Shown: in pieces, positions 40,384 through 51,054 of the stretch
Numbering within the stretch: position 1 is the stretch's first letter
Layout: every line of letters starts with the position of its first letter
Origin: Flavobacterium akiainvivens
GTDB taxonomy: Bacteria; Bacteroidota; Bacteroidia; Flavobacteriales; Flavobacteriaceae
Assembly (NCBI RefSeq): GCF_001278115.1
Contig: NZ_LIYD01000005.1
Span: 3,926,631-3,990,630 of the forward strand
Direction of reading: 5' to 3'
DNA: 64,000 nucleotides
Notes under the pieces: model-generated
Database searches by the model: none
What the model was told of the DNA's origin: nothing
What the model saw: only the letters and a program-made list of their open reading frames with translations
Position numbers and translations under genes: made by a program

Positions 40384-42675
40384 ATGAACCAATACAGCAA
40401 GCGCCGCGAAGCGCTATTATACCATGCCAAGCCCCATCCGGGCAAAATACAGGTAACCCCAACTAAGCCCTATGCAACCCAGCGCGACTTATCGCTGGCT
40501 TACTCTCCGGGCGTGGCAGAACCCTGCCTTGAAATAGCAAAAGACGTTAATAAAGTATATAAATATACGGCCAAAGGTAACCTTGTGGCAGTAATTTCTA
40601 ACGGTACGGCTGTACTTGGCCTGGGCGATATAGGCCCAGAAGCCAGTAAGCCGGTAATGGAAGGCAAAGGCCTTTTATTTAAGATATTTGCCGATATTGA
40701 TGTGTTTGATATTGAGGTGGATACTAAAGATGTAGATGCCTTTATTGAAACCGTAAAAAACATAGCCCCAACCTTTGGAGGTATTAACCTTGAAGATATT
40801 AAGGCGCCGGAGTCGTTTGAAATAGAACGCAGGCTTGTTGAAGAGCTTAACATACCGGTTATGCACGACGACCAGCACGGTACGGCTATTATATCGTCTT
40901 CAGCGCTTATAAATGCTGCCGAACTTGCCGGTAAAAAGCTTGATGAAATAAAGGTGGTGGTTAGTGGTGCCGGTTCGGCGGCGCTGGCATGTGCCAACCT
41001 TTATGTGCTGCTTGGCGTTAAGGTAGAAAACATTGTAATGTTCGATGTTAACGGCATGCTGGTTACCAGCCGCGAAGATTTGCTGCCTGTGCAACGCAGG
41101 TATGCTAAGGATGGCGAACAGAAAACACTTGCAGAAGCCGTAAAAGGGGCTGATATGTTCCTTGGGCTTAGCGTGGGCAATGTGCTTTCGCCTGAAATGC
41201 TGCTGAGCATGGCAAACGACCCTATTGTGTTTGCTATGGCCAACCCAACCCCTGAAATTGATTATGACCTGGCCATTAACACCCGCGAAGACGTGATAAT
41301 GGCTACCGGCCGCAGCGATAACCCTAACCAGGTTAACAACGTGCTGGGCTTTCCATACATATTCCGCGGAGCGCTCGATGTTAGGGCAACCAAAATAAAC
41401 GAGGCCATGAAAATGGCTGCGGTACATGCACTTGCCGAGCTTGCAAAAGCCTCTGTGCCGGAGCAGGTAAATATTGCTTATGGCGAAACCAAGCTGCTTT
41501 TTGGCCGCGATTACATCATCCCAAAACCCTTTGACCCAAGGCTTATTGCCGTTGTAGCCCCTGCTGTTGCAAAAGCGGCCATGGACAGCGGCGTGGCTCA
41601 AAAGCCTATAACCGACTGGGATAAGTATACTGAGGAGCTTTTAGAGCGCCTTGGTAACGATAATAAAATTGTACGCCTGCTTACCAACCGCGCCAAGAGT
41701 GCGCCTAAGCGAATTGTGTTTGCTGAGGCAGACCAGCTTAAGGTGCTTAAGGCAGCACAGATTGTTAAGGAAGAGGGTATAGGCGAACCTATACTTTTGG
41801 GTAACAGGGAGCTTATTGAATCTATGAAAGAGGAGATAGGTTTTGACAATGAGGTTACTATTATAGACCCGCGTGTAGAGTCTAAACATCCGCGCCTATT
41901 GGCGTATGCCGATGCCTTTTGGCAGGCGCGCAGGCGCAGGGGCGTGAGCCAGCTTGATGCCGAAAAGATGATGACCCAGCGCAATTATTTTGGCGCTATG
42001 ATGGTTAACCAGGGCGATGCCGATGCCATGATAACAGGCTATTCGCGCAATTACCCGGCTTCGGTTAAGCCTATATTACAGCTGGTAGACCGCTCTCAGG
42101 GTGTAGAAAGGGTAGCAACAACAAACCTTATGCTTACCGGAAAGGGCCCGATTTTTATATCAGATACAGCCATAAACCCAGACCCAACTGCCGATGAACT
42201 GGCGCGTATTGCCCTTATGACGGCGCGCACAGCCCGTATGTTTGGCCTTGATCCGGTTATCGCTATGGTGTCGTTCTCAAACTTTGGTTCGTCTCAGGAC
42301 CCAAGTGCTGTAAAGGTAAGGCAGGCGGTATCTTACCTGCATAAAAACCACCCTGACCTTATTGTGGATGGCGAAATCCAGGCAGACTTTGCCCTTAACC
42401 CGGAAATGCTGGCCGAAAAATTCCCGTTCAGTAAGTTGTCGGGTAAAAAGGTTAACATATTGATATTCCCTAACCTGGAGTCGGCTAACATAACCTACAA
42501 GCTACTGAAAGAGCTTAACAAAACCGTTTCTATAGGCCCTATAATGATGGGTATGGACAAGGCGGTGCACATTGTGCAGCTTAACGCCAGTGTAGAAGAA
42601 ATGGTAAACATGAGTGCTGTGGCTGTGGTTGATGCACAGGAAAAAGAAAAACGCCTTAAAATGGCAAAAAAATAA
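40384..42675 (+). CDS. maeB: NADP-dependent malic enzyme with phosphotransacetylase-like domain
   Basis: A 763-residue MaeB-type enzyme: oxidative decarboxylation of malate to pyruvate with NADP. The N-terminal malic domain (about 1-430) shows AYSPGVAEPC, GLGDIGPEASKPVMEGK, the metal-binding MHDDQHGTA and the Rossmann motif VSGAGSAALACANL. The C-terminal part (about 440-760) is a phosphate acetyltransferase-like domain (MVNQGDADAMITGYSRNY) that is regulatory in known MaeB, binding acetyl-CoA. It is followed by ruvA, 56 bases downstream. Confidence 0.96.
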   Translation: MNQYSKRREALLYHAKPHPGKIQVTPTKPYATQRDLSLAYSPGVAEPCLEIAKDVNKVYKYTAKGNLVAVISNGTAVLGLGDIGPEASKPVMEGKGLLFKIFADIDVFDIEVDTKDVDAFIETVKNIAPTFGGINLEDIKAPESFEIERRLVEELNIPVMHDDQHGTAIISSSALINAAELAGKKLDEIKVVVSGAGSAALACANLYVLLGVKVENIVMFDVNGMLVTSREDLLPVQRRYAKDGEQKTLAEAVKGADMFLGLSVGNVLSPEMLLSMANDPIVFAMANPTPEIDYDLAINTREDVIMATGRSDNPNQVNNVLGFPYIFRGALDVRATKINEAMKMAAVHALAELAKASVPEQVNIAYGETKLLFGRDYIIPKPFDPRLIAVVAPAVAKAAMDSGVAQKPITDWDKYTEELLERLGNDNKIVRLLTNRAKSAPKRIVFAEADQLKVLKAAQIVKEEGIGEPILLGNRELIESMKEEIGFDNEVTIIDPRVESKHPRLLAYADAFWQARRRRGVSQLDAEKMMTQRNYFGAMMVNQGDADAMITGYSRNYPASVKPILQLVDRSQGVERVATTNLMLTGKGPIFISDTAINPDPTADELARIALMTARTARMFGLDPVIAMVSFSNFGSSQDPSAVKVRQAVSYLHKNHPDLIVDGEIQADFALNPEMLAEKFPFSKLSGKKVNILIFPNLESANITYKLLKELNKTVSIGPIMMGMDKAVHIVQLNASVEEMVNMSAVAVVDAQEKEKRLKMAKK

Positions 42676-42703
42676 GCCGTGATGCACGGTTAAATAATTT
42701 TGC

Positions 42704-42711
42704 TATTTTTG
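42704..42711 (+). promoter_or_regulatory. Possible -7 box of ruvA-sprA
   Basis: TATTTTTG, 20 bases before the ruvA ATG at 42732. No clear -33 box. A small hairpin CCGTG-ATG-CACGG (42678-42690) just upstream may be a weak maeB terminator. Confidence 0.45.
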
Positions 42712-42731
42712 AAACTCCTTAAAAAACAGAT

Positions 42732-43313
42732 ATGATAGCACAACTACAGGGAAGGCTGGTAGAGAAATCGCCCACAGAGGTGGTAATAGACTGCCATGGC
42801 GTGGGCTACCAGGTTAATATTTCGCTGCATACCTATTCGTTGCTTACTGATTCTGAGCATATAAAACTATATACCTTTTTACAGGTAAAGGAAGATGCAC
42901 ATACCCTTTTTGGGTTTGCTGAAAAAGCTGAGCGCGAACTTTTTAAGCTTCTCATATCCGTTTCGGGTGTAGGGGCAGGCACAGCCAGGACCATGTTGTC
43001 TTCGCTTGAGCCAAAAAACATCATACAGGCCATAGCTTCGGGTAATGTTGCCATTGTGCAGGGAATTAAAGGCATTGGCGCAAAAACAGCTCAGCGCATT
43101 ATTCTCGACCTGAAGGATAAAGTGTTAAAAGTGTATGATTTGGAAGAAGTTTCGCATCCGGGTTACAATACAAATCGCGATGAAGCGTTATCTGCCTTGG
43201 AGGTATTGGGCTTTAACCGCAAACTGGCCGAAAAGGCAGTTGATAAAGTGCTGGCAGCAACGCCGGGCGCTACGGTTGAGGCAATTATAAAACAAGCATT
43301 AAAAAACTTATAG
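42732..43313 (+). CDS. ruvA: Holliday junction DNA helicase RuvA
   Basis: A 193-residue tetrameric junction-binding protein. The OB-fold N-terminus is MIAQLQGRLVEKSPTEVVID, the two helix-hairpin-helix motifs appear as LISVSGVGAGTARTML and GIKGIGAKTAQRIILDLKDK, and the C-terminal domain III (EALSALEVLGFNRKLAEKAV) contacts RuvB. It ends three bases before the presumed sprA start, so the two are almost certainly cotranscribed. Confidence 0.97.
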   Translation: MIAQLQGRLVEKSPTEVVIDCHGVGYQVNISLHTYSLLTDSEHIKLYTFLQVKEDAHTLFGFAEKAERELFKLLISVSGVGAGTARTMLSSLEPKNIIQAIASGNVAIVQGIKGIGAKTAQRIILDLKDKVLKVYDLEEVSHPGYNTNRDEALSALEVLGFNRKLAEKAVDKVLAATPGATVEAIIKQALKNL

Positions 43314-43316
43314 TCT

Positions 43317-46300
43317 TTGAGAACAGATTACCCAACCGAGTTTTTCAAGAAGATTCAATATACTTTTTCAGTCTTTTTTTTATTTCTGGGTATTGCAGCT
43401 AATGCTCAAATTACAGAGGAAGAAGAATATGAACAGGCGCAGGATTCTGTGCAGGGGTATAATACAGGACAAATTGCCATAGGCGACCCAAACAGTATTG
43501 TTAGTGCCTATAGCTATGACCCCGTTACAAACCGCTACATACTTACCAGTGTGCTTAGCGGCTACAACGTTAATTACCCCGTTATACTAACGCCAGAACA
43601 GTATGAAGAGCTTGTATTGCGCGAAAATATGCGCAACTACTACCGTGAAAAATCTAAGGCGTTAGACCCTAATGCCACCCCAGATCAGCAAAAAGACCTG
43701 CTGCCCAGGTATTATGTAAGGTCAAGCTTTTTTGAAACCCTTTTTGGTGGTAATACCATAGATATAAAGCCCCAGGGTTCGGTAGAAATGGACCTTGGTG
43801 TGCGTTATACCAAGCAGGACAACCCGCAAATATCTCCGCGAAACCGCAGCACTTTTACCTTTGATTTTGACCAGCGCATAAGCATGAGCCTTATGGGTAA
43901 GGTGGGTACAAGGCTAAACGTTACAGCTAATTATGATACCGAAAGCAGTTTTGCTTTCCAAAACCTTATAAAGCTTGAGTATACCCCAACAGAAGATGAT
44001 ATCCTTCAAAAGATAGAAGTGGGTAATGTGAGTTTCCCGCTGTCTAACTCATTAGTTAGGGGTGCACAAAGCCTTTTTGGTGTTAAGGCACAGTTTCAGT
44101 TTGGTAAAACCACCATTACCGGTATTTACTCTGAGCAAAGGTCTCAAACCAAAACGGTTACTGCACAGGGTGGAGGTACACTGCAGGAATTCAATATTTT
44201 TGGACTTGAGTATGATGCCGACAGGCACTTCTTCCTTTCGCAATACTTCCGTAATAATTATGACAGGTCGTTGAGGGGCTACCCCCTTATTGATAGCCGC
44301 GTGCAAATTACCCGTGTAGAGGTTTGGGTAACAAACAGGCAAAACCGTATTAATGCAACCGAAAACAACAGCCGTAATATTATAGCATTACAGGATTTAG
44401 GTGAATCAGCTGTGGTAAATAGTAACGGTGCAGATATTACACAACAGGCTGTGGGCTTTGCAACCCCGCCAAATCCCGCATTTTTTAATGTACAGGCTAA
44501 CAGCTACCCGGATAACGGCAACAACAAGCTAAACCCCGAAATTATACCGGGCGGATGGCTTTCGTCTTCAATCCGTGAGATTGTAACGGTAGATAACAGC
44601 AGCTTTACAAACGGCCTTGTAGCCAGTGAGGGTACAGATTATTCTAAGCTTGAAAACGCCCGTAAGCTAAGTGCAAATGAATATACCGTGCACACACAGC
44701 TGGGGTATATATCGCTTAACCAAAGGCTTAATAATGATGAAGTACTTGCGGTTGCTTACCAGTATACTGTAGGTGCAGATGTATATCAGGTGGGTGAATT
44801 TGCTACAGATGGTGTTGCTGCCACTGTGGTAGACCAGGCCCCTGATGGTGCTGTAAATAACGTAAGCACGCAAACGCTGATACTTAAAATGCTTAAGAGT
44901 AATCTGGTAAATGTAAATGAGCCGGTTTGGGACCTGATGATGAAAAACGTTTATCAGCTGCCTAACGCCTACCAGCTTTCGCAGGAAGACTTCAGGTTTA
45001 ATATATTGTATACAGACCCGTCTCCGCTTAATTACATTACACCGGTGCCGGGAACAAGCTTCCCTCCCGTAGACCCGGATATAAACCCGGAACTTTCTGT
45101 GGCAGATACACCGCTTTTACGCGTGTTTAATGTAGACCGCCTTAATTATACTAACGACCCGCAGTTTGCCGGCGATGGTTTCTTTGACTTTATACCGGGC
45201 TTAACGGTAGATACCCAAAACGGGCGTATTATATTTACTACGGTGGAGCCATTTGGTGAACACTTGTTTGAAAAGCTTAGATTAGACCCCCTTGAAGACT
45301 ATAACTCTGTTAACGAAACAAGCTTTAATCCCAACCAGAAAAAATACGTTTTCCCTAAGCTCTATAACAGTACACAGGCTGATGCTTTGCAGGACAGCCA
45401 CAAAAACAAATTCCAGCTTAAGGGTAGCTTTAAGTCATCGGGTGCCGGTGGCGATATATCGCTTGGTGCATTTAACGTGCCGCAGGGCTCGGTAGTGGTA
45501 ACAACGGGTGGCCGTACCCTTGTAGAAGGGCAGGACTATACCGTAAACTACCAGGCCGGTACCGTGCAGATACTTGACCCATCACTTGCGGCATCTAATA
45601 CCCCTATTGAGGTTTCGGTAGAAAACAATGCTACCTTTGGTCAGCAAACACGCCGCTTTGCCGGTGTTAACGTAGAACACAAGTTTACAGATAAATTCCT
45701 TTTGGGTGGTACTATTATCAACATGTCTGAAAGGCCGTTTACCAATAAAACCAACTACGGCCAGGAATCAGTAAACAATACCATTTTTGGCCTTAATGCC
45801 AATTACAGTACAGAGGTGCCGTTCTTTACCAGGCTGGTAAACAAGCTGCCTAATATTGATACCGATGTGCCTTCTAACTTCTCGTTCAGGGGAGAGGTGG
45901 CATACCTTAAGCCGGGCGCCAGCAAGGCAGACCAGTTTAATGGAGAGGCTACTACTTATGTAGACGATTTTGAAGGTTCGCAAACCACTATAGACATGCG
46001 TGGTGTTAGCGGGTGGAACCTTTCAAGTGTGCCGGTTAAAACGGCTTTTGAAGAGCTTAACCCACTTGTAAACGATCTTGAGGCGGGCTATAAAAGGGGT
46101 AAGCTGGCATGGTATAATATAGACCCTACTTTTTATGTAACCAGCCAGTTGCCAAGCGGTATTACCAGCGATGACCTGGCATTGAGCCGCACCAGGCGTA
46201 TTTTTATGGATGAGTTATATCCGCAAGTAGATGTTGTGCCCGGCTCAACCGCGGTTGTAACCACGCTGGATTTATCTTACTTCCCTAAAGAAAGGGGGCC

Positions 46301-49300
46301 TTACAACTTTAACCCTGCCTACCTAAACGGTATTACCGATGCCCAGGCTGTACAAAATTGGGGTGGTATTACAAGGGCTATTACCTCTACTAACTTTGAG
46401 CAGACTAACGTTGAGTATATACAGCTTTGGGTACTTGACCCGTATTATGGAGCATCTTCAGACCCCAGCCTTGCAGACCCTACCAATACCGGGGTACTTG
46501 AAATAAACCTGGGTGAAATAAGCGAAGATATACTTAAAGATAACCGTAAGCAATATGAAAACGGTCTTCCGGGTGCCGATGGCCAGGCTACAACCTTTAC
46601 TACAGAGTGGGGAGAAGTGCCGGTTTCGCAATCGCTTATTTATGCATTTGATACAGATAATGCCAACCGTGCACTGCAGGATGCAGGCCTTGACGGCCGC
46701 CTTGATAATGCAGAAGGTGTAGGTACAGTTTACCAGAATACTGAAGACCCTGCACAGGATAACTACCAGTTTTACCTTCAGGCTACCGGTGGTGTTGTAG
46801 ACCGTTATAAAAACTATAACGGCACGCAGGGCAACTCGCCTGTAGAAGTAGGCAATACAAACCGAGGTAACTCTACCCTTCCGGATACCGAAGACATTAA
46901 TAGGGACAACACCATGAACACTATTGATGCCTACTACCGTTATACTATCAATATAGAGCCCGGCGCTGTTGTAGGCAGCGGCTACCTTGTAGATGAAAGG
47001 ATTAGTGATGTAGAGCTTACCAACGGGCAAACAATACCTGCACGCTGGTTGCAATATAAAATACCTATTGATATTGCCACAACCGATACAGACCGTATTG
47101 TGGGTGGTATAAGCAGCGTGCGCTCTATCCGTTTCATGAGGGTGTTTATGACAGGCTTTAAAGATGATGTAACCCTGCGTTTTGGTGCTATGGACCTTGT
47201 AAGGGGCGAATGGAGGAGGTACACCAACTCTTTTGATGAACTTACTGGTGGTGATCCAACCGATGAAGAAACCGGTTTTGATGTGGTTTCGCTAAGTATA
47301 CAGGAAAACGCGCAAAAGAGGCCTATAGGCTATGTGTCGCCGCCGGGTGTAATGCGCGAGCAGCTTTACAGTAACAATGCGGTTATTAACCAGAATGAGC
47401 AGGCGCTTTCGCTTAGGGTGTATTCAACCACAGGTTCTACAAGCGATACCAGCGGCCTTGAACCGGGCGACTCGCGTGCAGTATTCAAAAATGTAAACGT
47501 AGATATGCGCCAGTACAAAAAACTGCGTATGTTTTTCCATGCCGAGGCACTGCCAAGTACTTCAAGTGTAAGTATACCGGAGAGCAACGCACTGCAAAAC
47601 CAGGAAATGAAAGCCTTTATCCGTTTTGGTAACGACTTTACAGATAACTTCTACCAGGTTGAAATGCGCCTTGACCTAACGGCATTTAATGCCATTAGTG
47701 AAGAAGAGGTGTGGCCTAATGACCTTGTAATTCCGCTTGATGAGCTTACGGCGCTTAAGCTGGCCATGCTTAGGGGTGAAACCCTTCCGCTTGATGCTGA
47801 AAATGCCGTGTATAAAGACATAGACGAAAGGATAAGGATACGTATAAAAGGTAACCCTAACTTTGGTTATGTGCGCACCCTTATGGTGGGTGTAAGAAAC
47901 GGTTATGAACCGGGCGATGCCGGTGCACGCCACTTAAGGGGTGAGGTGTGGTTTAACGAGCTTCGCCTTAGTGATATGGATAGCCAGGGCGGTATGGCCG
48001 CAACTGCTACCATGGATACTAACATGGCCGACTTTTTAACGCTTTCGGCTACGGGTAACCTAAGCACGATAGGATTTGGCAGTGTAGACCAAAGCCCTAA
48101 TGAGCGCAGCAGGGAAGACCGCAAACAATACAACCTTGTAACTAATATTAATGCGGGCAAGCTATTGCCTAAAAGCTGGCATCTTAATGTTCCGTTTAAT
48201 TACAGCGTAGGCGAAGAAATTATTACGCCAGAGTACGATCCGTTCTACCAGGATATTAAGCTTGAGCAGGCTATGGACCTTGCGACCAGCGAAGCAGAGC
48301 GTCAAAATATTAAAGACAGGGCTATAGACTATACCAAGATAAAAAGTATAAACGTTATAGGCCTTAAAAAAGAAAGGGCACCGGAGCAAAAGCCACACGT
48401 GTATGATATTGAAAACGTTACGGTTTCAATGTCGCACAACCAGACAGAGCACCATGACTACCAGATAGAGAACATGATAGACCACCAGGTGCGTGCCTCG
48501 GCAGATTATACCTTTAATTTCCAGAACAAGCCGGTAGAGCCGTTTAAAAATACGGGCTTTATGAAAAAAAGCAGCTACTGGAAACCATTAAGCGATTTTA
48601 ACTTTAATTACCTGCCCAGCAGTATTTCGTTTAGTTCAACCATACTAAGGCAGTACAACATGCAGCAGTTTAGAAATATAGAGGTAGAGGGTATACCTAT
48701 ATCGCCGCTGTACCGCAGAAACTATTTCTTTAACTATCAGTATGGCTTAAATTATAACCTTACCAAGTCGCTTAGGTTTAACTACCAGGTGGCTACCAGC
48801 AATATAGTGCGCAATTATCTTGATGAATACAACAGGCCTATAGATGAGTATACTGTGTGGCAGGATTTCTGGAATACCGGTGAGCCTAATACCCATACAC
48901 AGCAGTTTACGGCTAACTATGAGCTGCCGCTAAATAAAATACCGGTGCTGAGCTTTGTTAAAGGAACTTATACTTACAATGGTACCTATAACTGGATTCG
49001 CTCTACCGATGCGTTAGCTTATACTATAGATGGCATAGCGTTAGGTAATACCATACAAAACAGCAGCCAGCATAGGCTTAATACTAAATTTAGTATGGAT
49101 ATGCTGTACAAATACCTGGGTATAGGGGTTAAAAAAGCGCCTAAGGCAGCGCCAAAAGCAGCCCCTAAACCGGGTGAAAAAGTAACGGCGGCGCCAAAGC
49201 CACAAAGTAGCGGTAATGTATTTGTAAATGGTATTGTGGGGGTATTAACCAGTGTAAAAAGTATTGATATTAACTATACAGAAAATAATGGTACCATACT

Positions 49301-50612
49301 GCCGGGTTACCTGCCTTCTATAGGGTTTTTAGGTACTACTAAGCCTACACTGGGCTTTGTATGGGGTAGCCAGGATCCAGATGTAAGGTATGAGGCCGCT
49401 AAGCTGGGTTACCTTACACCTTACCAGGAATTTAACCAGAGCTTTACGCAAACGTCTACAAAAACGCTTGATCTTACTGCTACGGTAGACCTGTTTCCTG
49501 ACCTTAAGATTGAGCTTCTTGCTAAAAGAATGCGCCAGAATAACCTTTCTGAGCAATATGATGTAACTGATGATGGCATGTACATGCCAAGGTCGCCTTA
49601 TACATACGGTAACTTTGAAATCTCTACCATTATAATAAATACCGCTTTTGAAAAGAGCGATGTAAACGGTTCGGCTGCGTTTGACCAGTTCAGGCAAAAC
49701 AGGATGGTAATTGCCGAGCGCCTTGCCTCTCAATATTATGGTGTGCCGGCAAGCCAGCTGCCAAGGTACCAGGCCGGTGCTAATGAATTTGCAACCGCTA
49801 ATGCCGGTTATCCTGTAGGTTTTGGCCGAAACAACCAGGCCGTGTTGCTGCCTGCGTTTATAGCCGCTTATTCGGGTAAAGATGCTTCGTCTTCATCTAC
49901 CGGGTTGTTTAGAGATATTCCGTTGCCTAACTGGACTATTAAGTACACCGGGCTTATGCGTTACAAATTCTTTAAAGACAGGTTTAAGAGCTTCTCGCTG
50001 CAAAGTGCCTATAAGTCTTCTTACAACATAAACAGTTTCCGCTCTAACCTTGAGTATAATGAAAACCCGGGTGGGCAGGACAATAACGGTGTAGGTAACT
50101 TTAATAATAAGTACATTATATCTAACATAAACCTTACCGAGCAGTTTAGCCCGCTTATAAGGGTAAATATGCAAATGAAAAACTCGGTTAGTGTTAATGC
50201 CGAGGTTAGAAAAGACCGTACCCTAAACATGAGTTTTGATAACAACCTGCTTACAGAGGTTAGGGGTAATGATTATGTTATAGGGCTGGGCTATCGTATA
50301 AAAGATGTAATTATACACTCAAGCCTGGCAGATAACCCTACTAACACCATAAAGAGTGATATAAACCTGAAGGCAGATGTTACGTTAAGGAAAAACATGA
50401 CTATTATCCGCTATCTGGACTATGATAACAACCAGCTTGGTGGTGGCCAGGATATGTGGTCGGTTAAGCTTACGGCAGATTATGCGTTTAGCAAAAACCT
50501 TACTGCCATATTCTTTTATGACCATCAGTTTAGTAAAGCGCTTATATCAACAGCATATCCTATTACCAATATCCGTTCGGGCTTTACCTTAAGGTATAAT
50601 TTTGGTAATTAA
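43317..50612 (+). CDS. sprA: SprA, outer-membrane translocon of the type IX secretion system
   Basis: A 2431-residue giant outer-membrane beta-barrel (SprA of F. johnsoniae is of similar size), the conduit for type IX cargo including adhesins for gliding. A signal peptide is present (FFLFLGIAANAQ). Repeated beta-strand segments and the terminal aromatic/basic strand NIRSGFTLRYNFGN fit a barrel. The frame upstream is closed by a TAG at 43311, and no ATG exists until residue 120, so TTG 43317 is the only reasonable start. A Lys/Pro/Ala linker (KAAPKAAPKPGEK, about residue 1940) interrupts the barrel half. It follows ruvA by three bases. Confidence 0.96.
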   Translation: MRTDYPTEFFKKIQYTFSVFFLFLGIAANAQITEEEEYEQAQDSVQGYNTGQIAIGDPNSIVSAYSYDPVTNRYILTSVLSGYNVNYPVILTPEQYEELVLRENMRNYYREKSKALDPNATPDQQKDLLPRYYVRSSFFETLFGGNTIDIKPQGSVEMDLGVRYTKQDNPQISPRNRSTFTFDFDQRISMSLMGKVGTRLNVTANYDTESSFAFQNLIKLEYTPTEDDILQKIEVGNVSFPLSNSLVRGAQSLFGVKAQFQFGKTTITGIYSEQRSQTKTVTAQGGGTLQEFNIFGLEYDADRHFFLSQYFRNNYDRSLRGYPLIDSRVQITRVEVWVTNRQNRINATENNSRNIIALQDLGESAVVNSNGADITQQAVGFATPPNPAFFNVQANSYPDNGNNKLNPEIIPGGWLSSSIREIVTVDNSSFTNGLVASEGTDYSKLENARKLSANEYTVHTQLGYISLNQRLNNDEVLAVAYQYTVGADVYQVGEFATDGVAATVVDQAPDGAVNNVSTQTLILKMLKSNLVNVNEPVWDLMMKNVYQLPNAYQLSQEDFRFNILYTDPSPLNYITPVPGTSFPPVDPDINPELSVADTPLLRVFNVDRLNYTNDPQFAGDGFFDFIPGLTVDTQNGRIIFTTVEPFGEHLFEKLRLDPLEDYNSVNETSFNPNQKKYVFPKLYNSTQADALQDSHKNKFQLKGSFKSSGAGGDISLGAFNVPQGSVVVTTGGRTLVEGQDYTVNYQAGTVQILDPSLAASNTPIEVSVENNATFGQQTRRFAGVNVEHKFTDKFLLGGTIINMSERPFTNKTNYGQESVNNTIFGLNANYSTEVPFFTRLVNKLPNIDTDVPSNFSFRGEVAYLKPGASKADQFNGEATTYVDDFEGSQTTIDMRGVSGWNLSSVPVKTAFEELNPLVNDLEAGYKRGKLAWYNIDPTFYVTSQLPSGITSDDLALSRTRRIFMDELYPQVDVVPGSTAVVTTLDLSYFPKERGPYNFNPAYLNGITDAQAVQNWGGITRAITSTNFEQTNVEYIQLWVLDPYYGASSDPSLADPTNTGVLEINLGEISEDILKDNRKQYENGLPGADGQATTFTTEWGEVPVSQSLIYAFDTDNANRALQDAGLDGRLDNAEGVGTVYQNTEDPAQDNYQFYLQATGGVVDRYKNYNGTQGNSPVEVGNTNRGNSTLPDTEDINRDNTMNTIDAYYRYTINIEPGAVVGSGYLVDERISDVELTNGQTIPARWLQYKIPIDIATTDTDRIVGGISSVRSIRFMRVFMTGFKDDVTLRFGAMDLVRGEWRRYTNSFDELTGGDPTDEETGFDVVSLSIQENAQKRPIGYVSPPGVMREQLYSNNAVINQNEQALSLRVYSTTGSTSDTSGLEPGDSRAVFKNVNVDMRQYKKLRMFFHAEALPSTSSVSIPESNALQNQEMKAFIRFGNDFTDNFYQVEMRLDLTAFNAISEEEVWPNDLVIPLDELTALKLAMLRGETLPLDAENAVYKDIDERIRIRIKGNPNFGYVRTLMVGVRNGYEPGDAGARHLRGEVWFNELRLSDMDSQGGMAATATMDTNMADFLTLSATGNLSTIGFGSVDQSPNERSREDRKQYNLVTNINAGKLLPKSWHLNVPFNYSVGEEIITPEYDPFYQDIKLEQAMDLATSEAERQNIKDRAIDYTKIKSINVIGLKKERAPEQKPHVYDIENVTVSMSHNQTEHHDYQIENMIDHQVRASADYTFNFQNKPVEPFKNTGFMKKSSYWKPLSDFNFNYLPSSISFSSTILRQYNMQQFRNIEVEGIPISPLYRRNYFFNYQYGLNYNLTKSLRFNYQVATSNIVRNYLDEYNRPIDEYTVWQDFWNTGEPNTHTQQFTANYELPLNKIPVLSFVKGTYTYNGTYNWIRSTDALAYTIDGIALGNTIQNSSQHRLNTKFSMDMLYKYLGIGVKKAPKAAPKAAPKPGEKVTAAPKPQSSGNVFVNGIVGVLTSVKSIDINYTENNGTILPGYLPSIGFLGTTKPTLGFVWGSQDPDVRYEAAKLGYLTPYQEFNQSFTQTSTKTLDLTATVDLFPDLKIELLAKRMRQNNLSEQYDVTDDGMYMPRSPYTYGNFEISTIIINTAFEKSDVNGSAAFDQFRQNRMVIAERLASQYYGVPASQLPRYQAGANEFATANAGYPVGFGRNNQAVLLPAFIAAYSGKDASSSSTGLFRDIPLPNWTIKYTGLMRYKFFKDRFKSFSLQSAYKSSYNINSFRSNLEYNENPGGQDNNGVGNFNNKYIISNINLTEQFSPLIRVNMQMKNSVSVNAEVRKDRTLNMSFDNNLLTEVRGNDYVIGLGYRIKDVIIHSSLADNPTNTIKSDINLKADVTLRKNMTIIRYLDYDNNQLGGGQDMWSVKLTADYAFSKNLTAIFFYDHQFSKALISTAYPITNIRSGFTLRYNFGN

Positions 50613-50625
50613 TTGTAAAAACTAT

Positions 50626-50655
50626 TTTGAGATATTAGGATAAAACATACATTTG
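50626..50655 (+). promoter_or_regulatory. Promoter of gcvH
   Basis: TTTG (50626-50629), 18 bases, TACATTTG (50648-50655), close to the consensus. The ATG at 50674 follows 18 bases later. It gives gcvH-VanZ its own start after sprA. Confidence 0.75.
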
Positions 50656-50673
50656 CCAAAAACAACAACAAAC

Positions 50674-51054
50674 ATGAATATTCCTGCTGATTTAAAGTAC
50701 ACCAAAGACCACGAGTGGGTTAAGATTGAAGGCGACACAGCCATTGTAGGCATTACAGATTTTGCCCAGAAAGAACTTGGTGATATTGTATATGTAGAGG
50801 TTGAAACCCTTGACCAGACTCTTGATAAAGACGAGGTGTTTGGAACTGTAGAAGCGGTTAAAACGGTATCTGACCTGTTTTTGCCATTATCAGGCGAGAT
50901 AGTTGAATTTAACGAGGCGCTTGAAACCAATCCTGAACTTGTAAACAGCGATGCTTATGGCGAAGGCTGGATGGTAAAGGTAAAAATCAGTAATGAGGCT
51001 GAAATTAGTGAACTTTTAGATAGCGAACAATATAAAGAACTTATAGGTGCATAA
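50674..51054 (+). CDS. gcvH: Glycine cleavage system H protein
   Basis: A 126-residue lipoyl carrier of the glycine cleavage complex. The lipoylated lysine is Lys63 in FGTVEAVKTVSD, and the N-terminal KYTKDHEWVKIEGD and C-terminal NPELVNSDAYGEGWMVKV are typical. The start is ATG 50674. Genes for the other glycine cleavage proteins are not in the window. The last eight bases overlap the GTG start of the VanZ-like gene. Confidence 0.97.
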   Translation: MNIPADLKYTKDHEWVKIEGDTAIVGITDFAQKELGDIVYVEVETLDQTLDKDEVFGTVEAVKTVSDLFLPLSGEIVEFNEALETNPELVNSDAYGEGWMVKVKISNEAEISELLDSEQYKELIGA

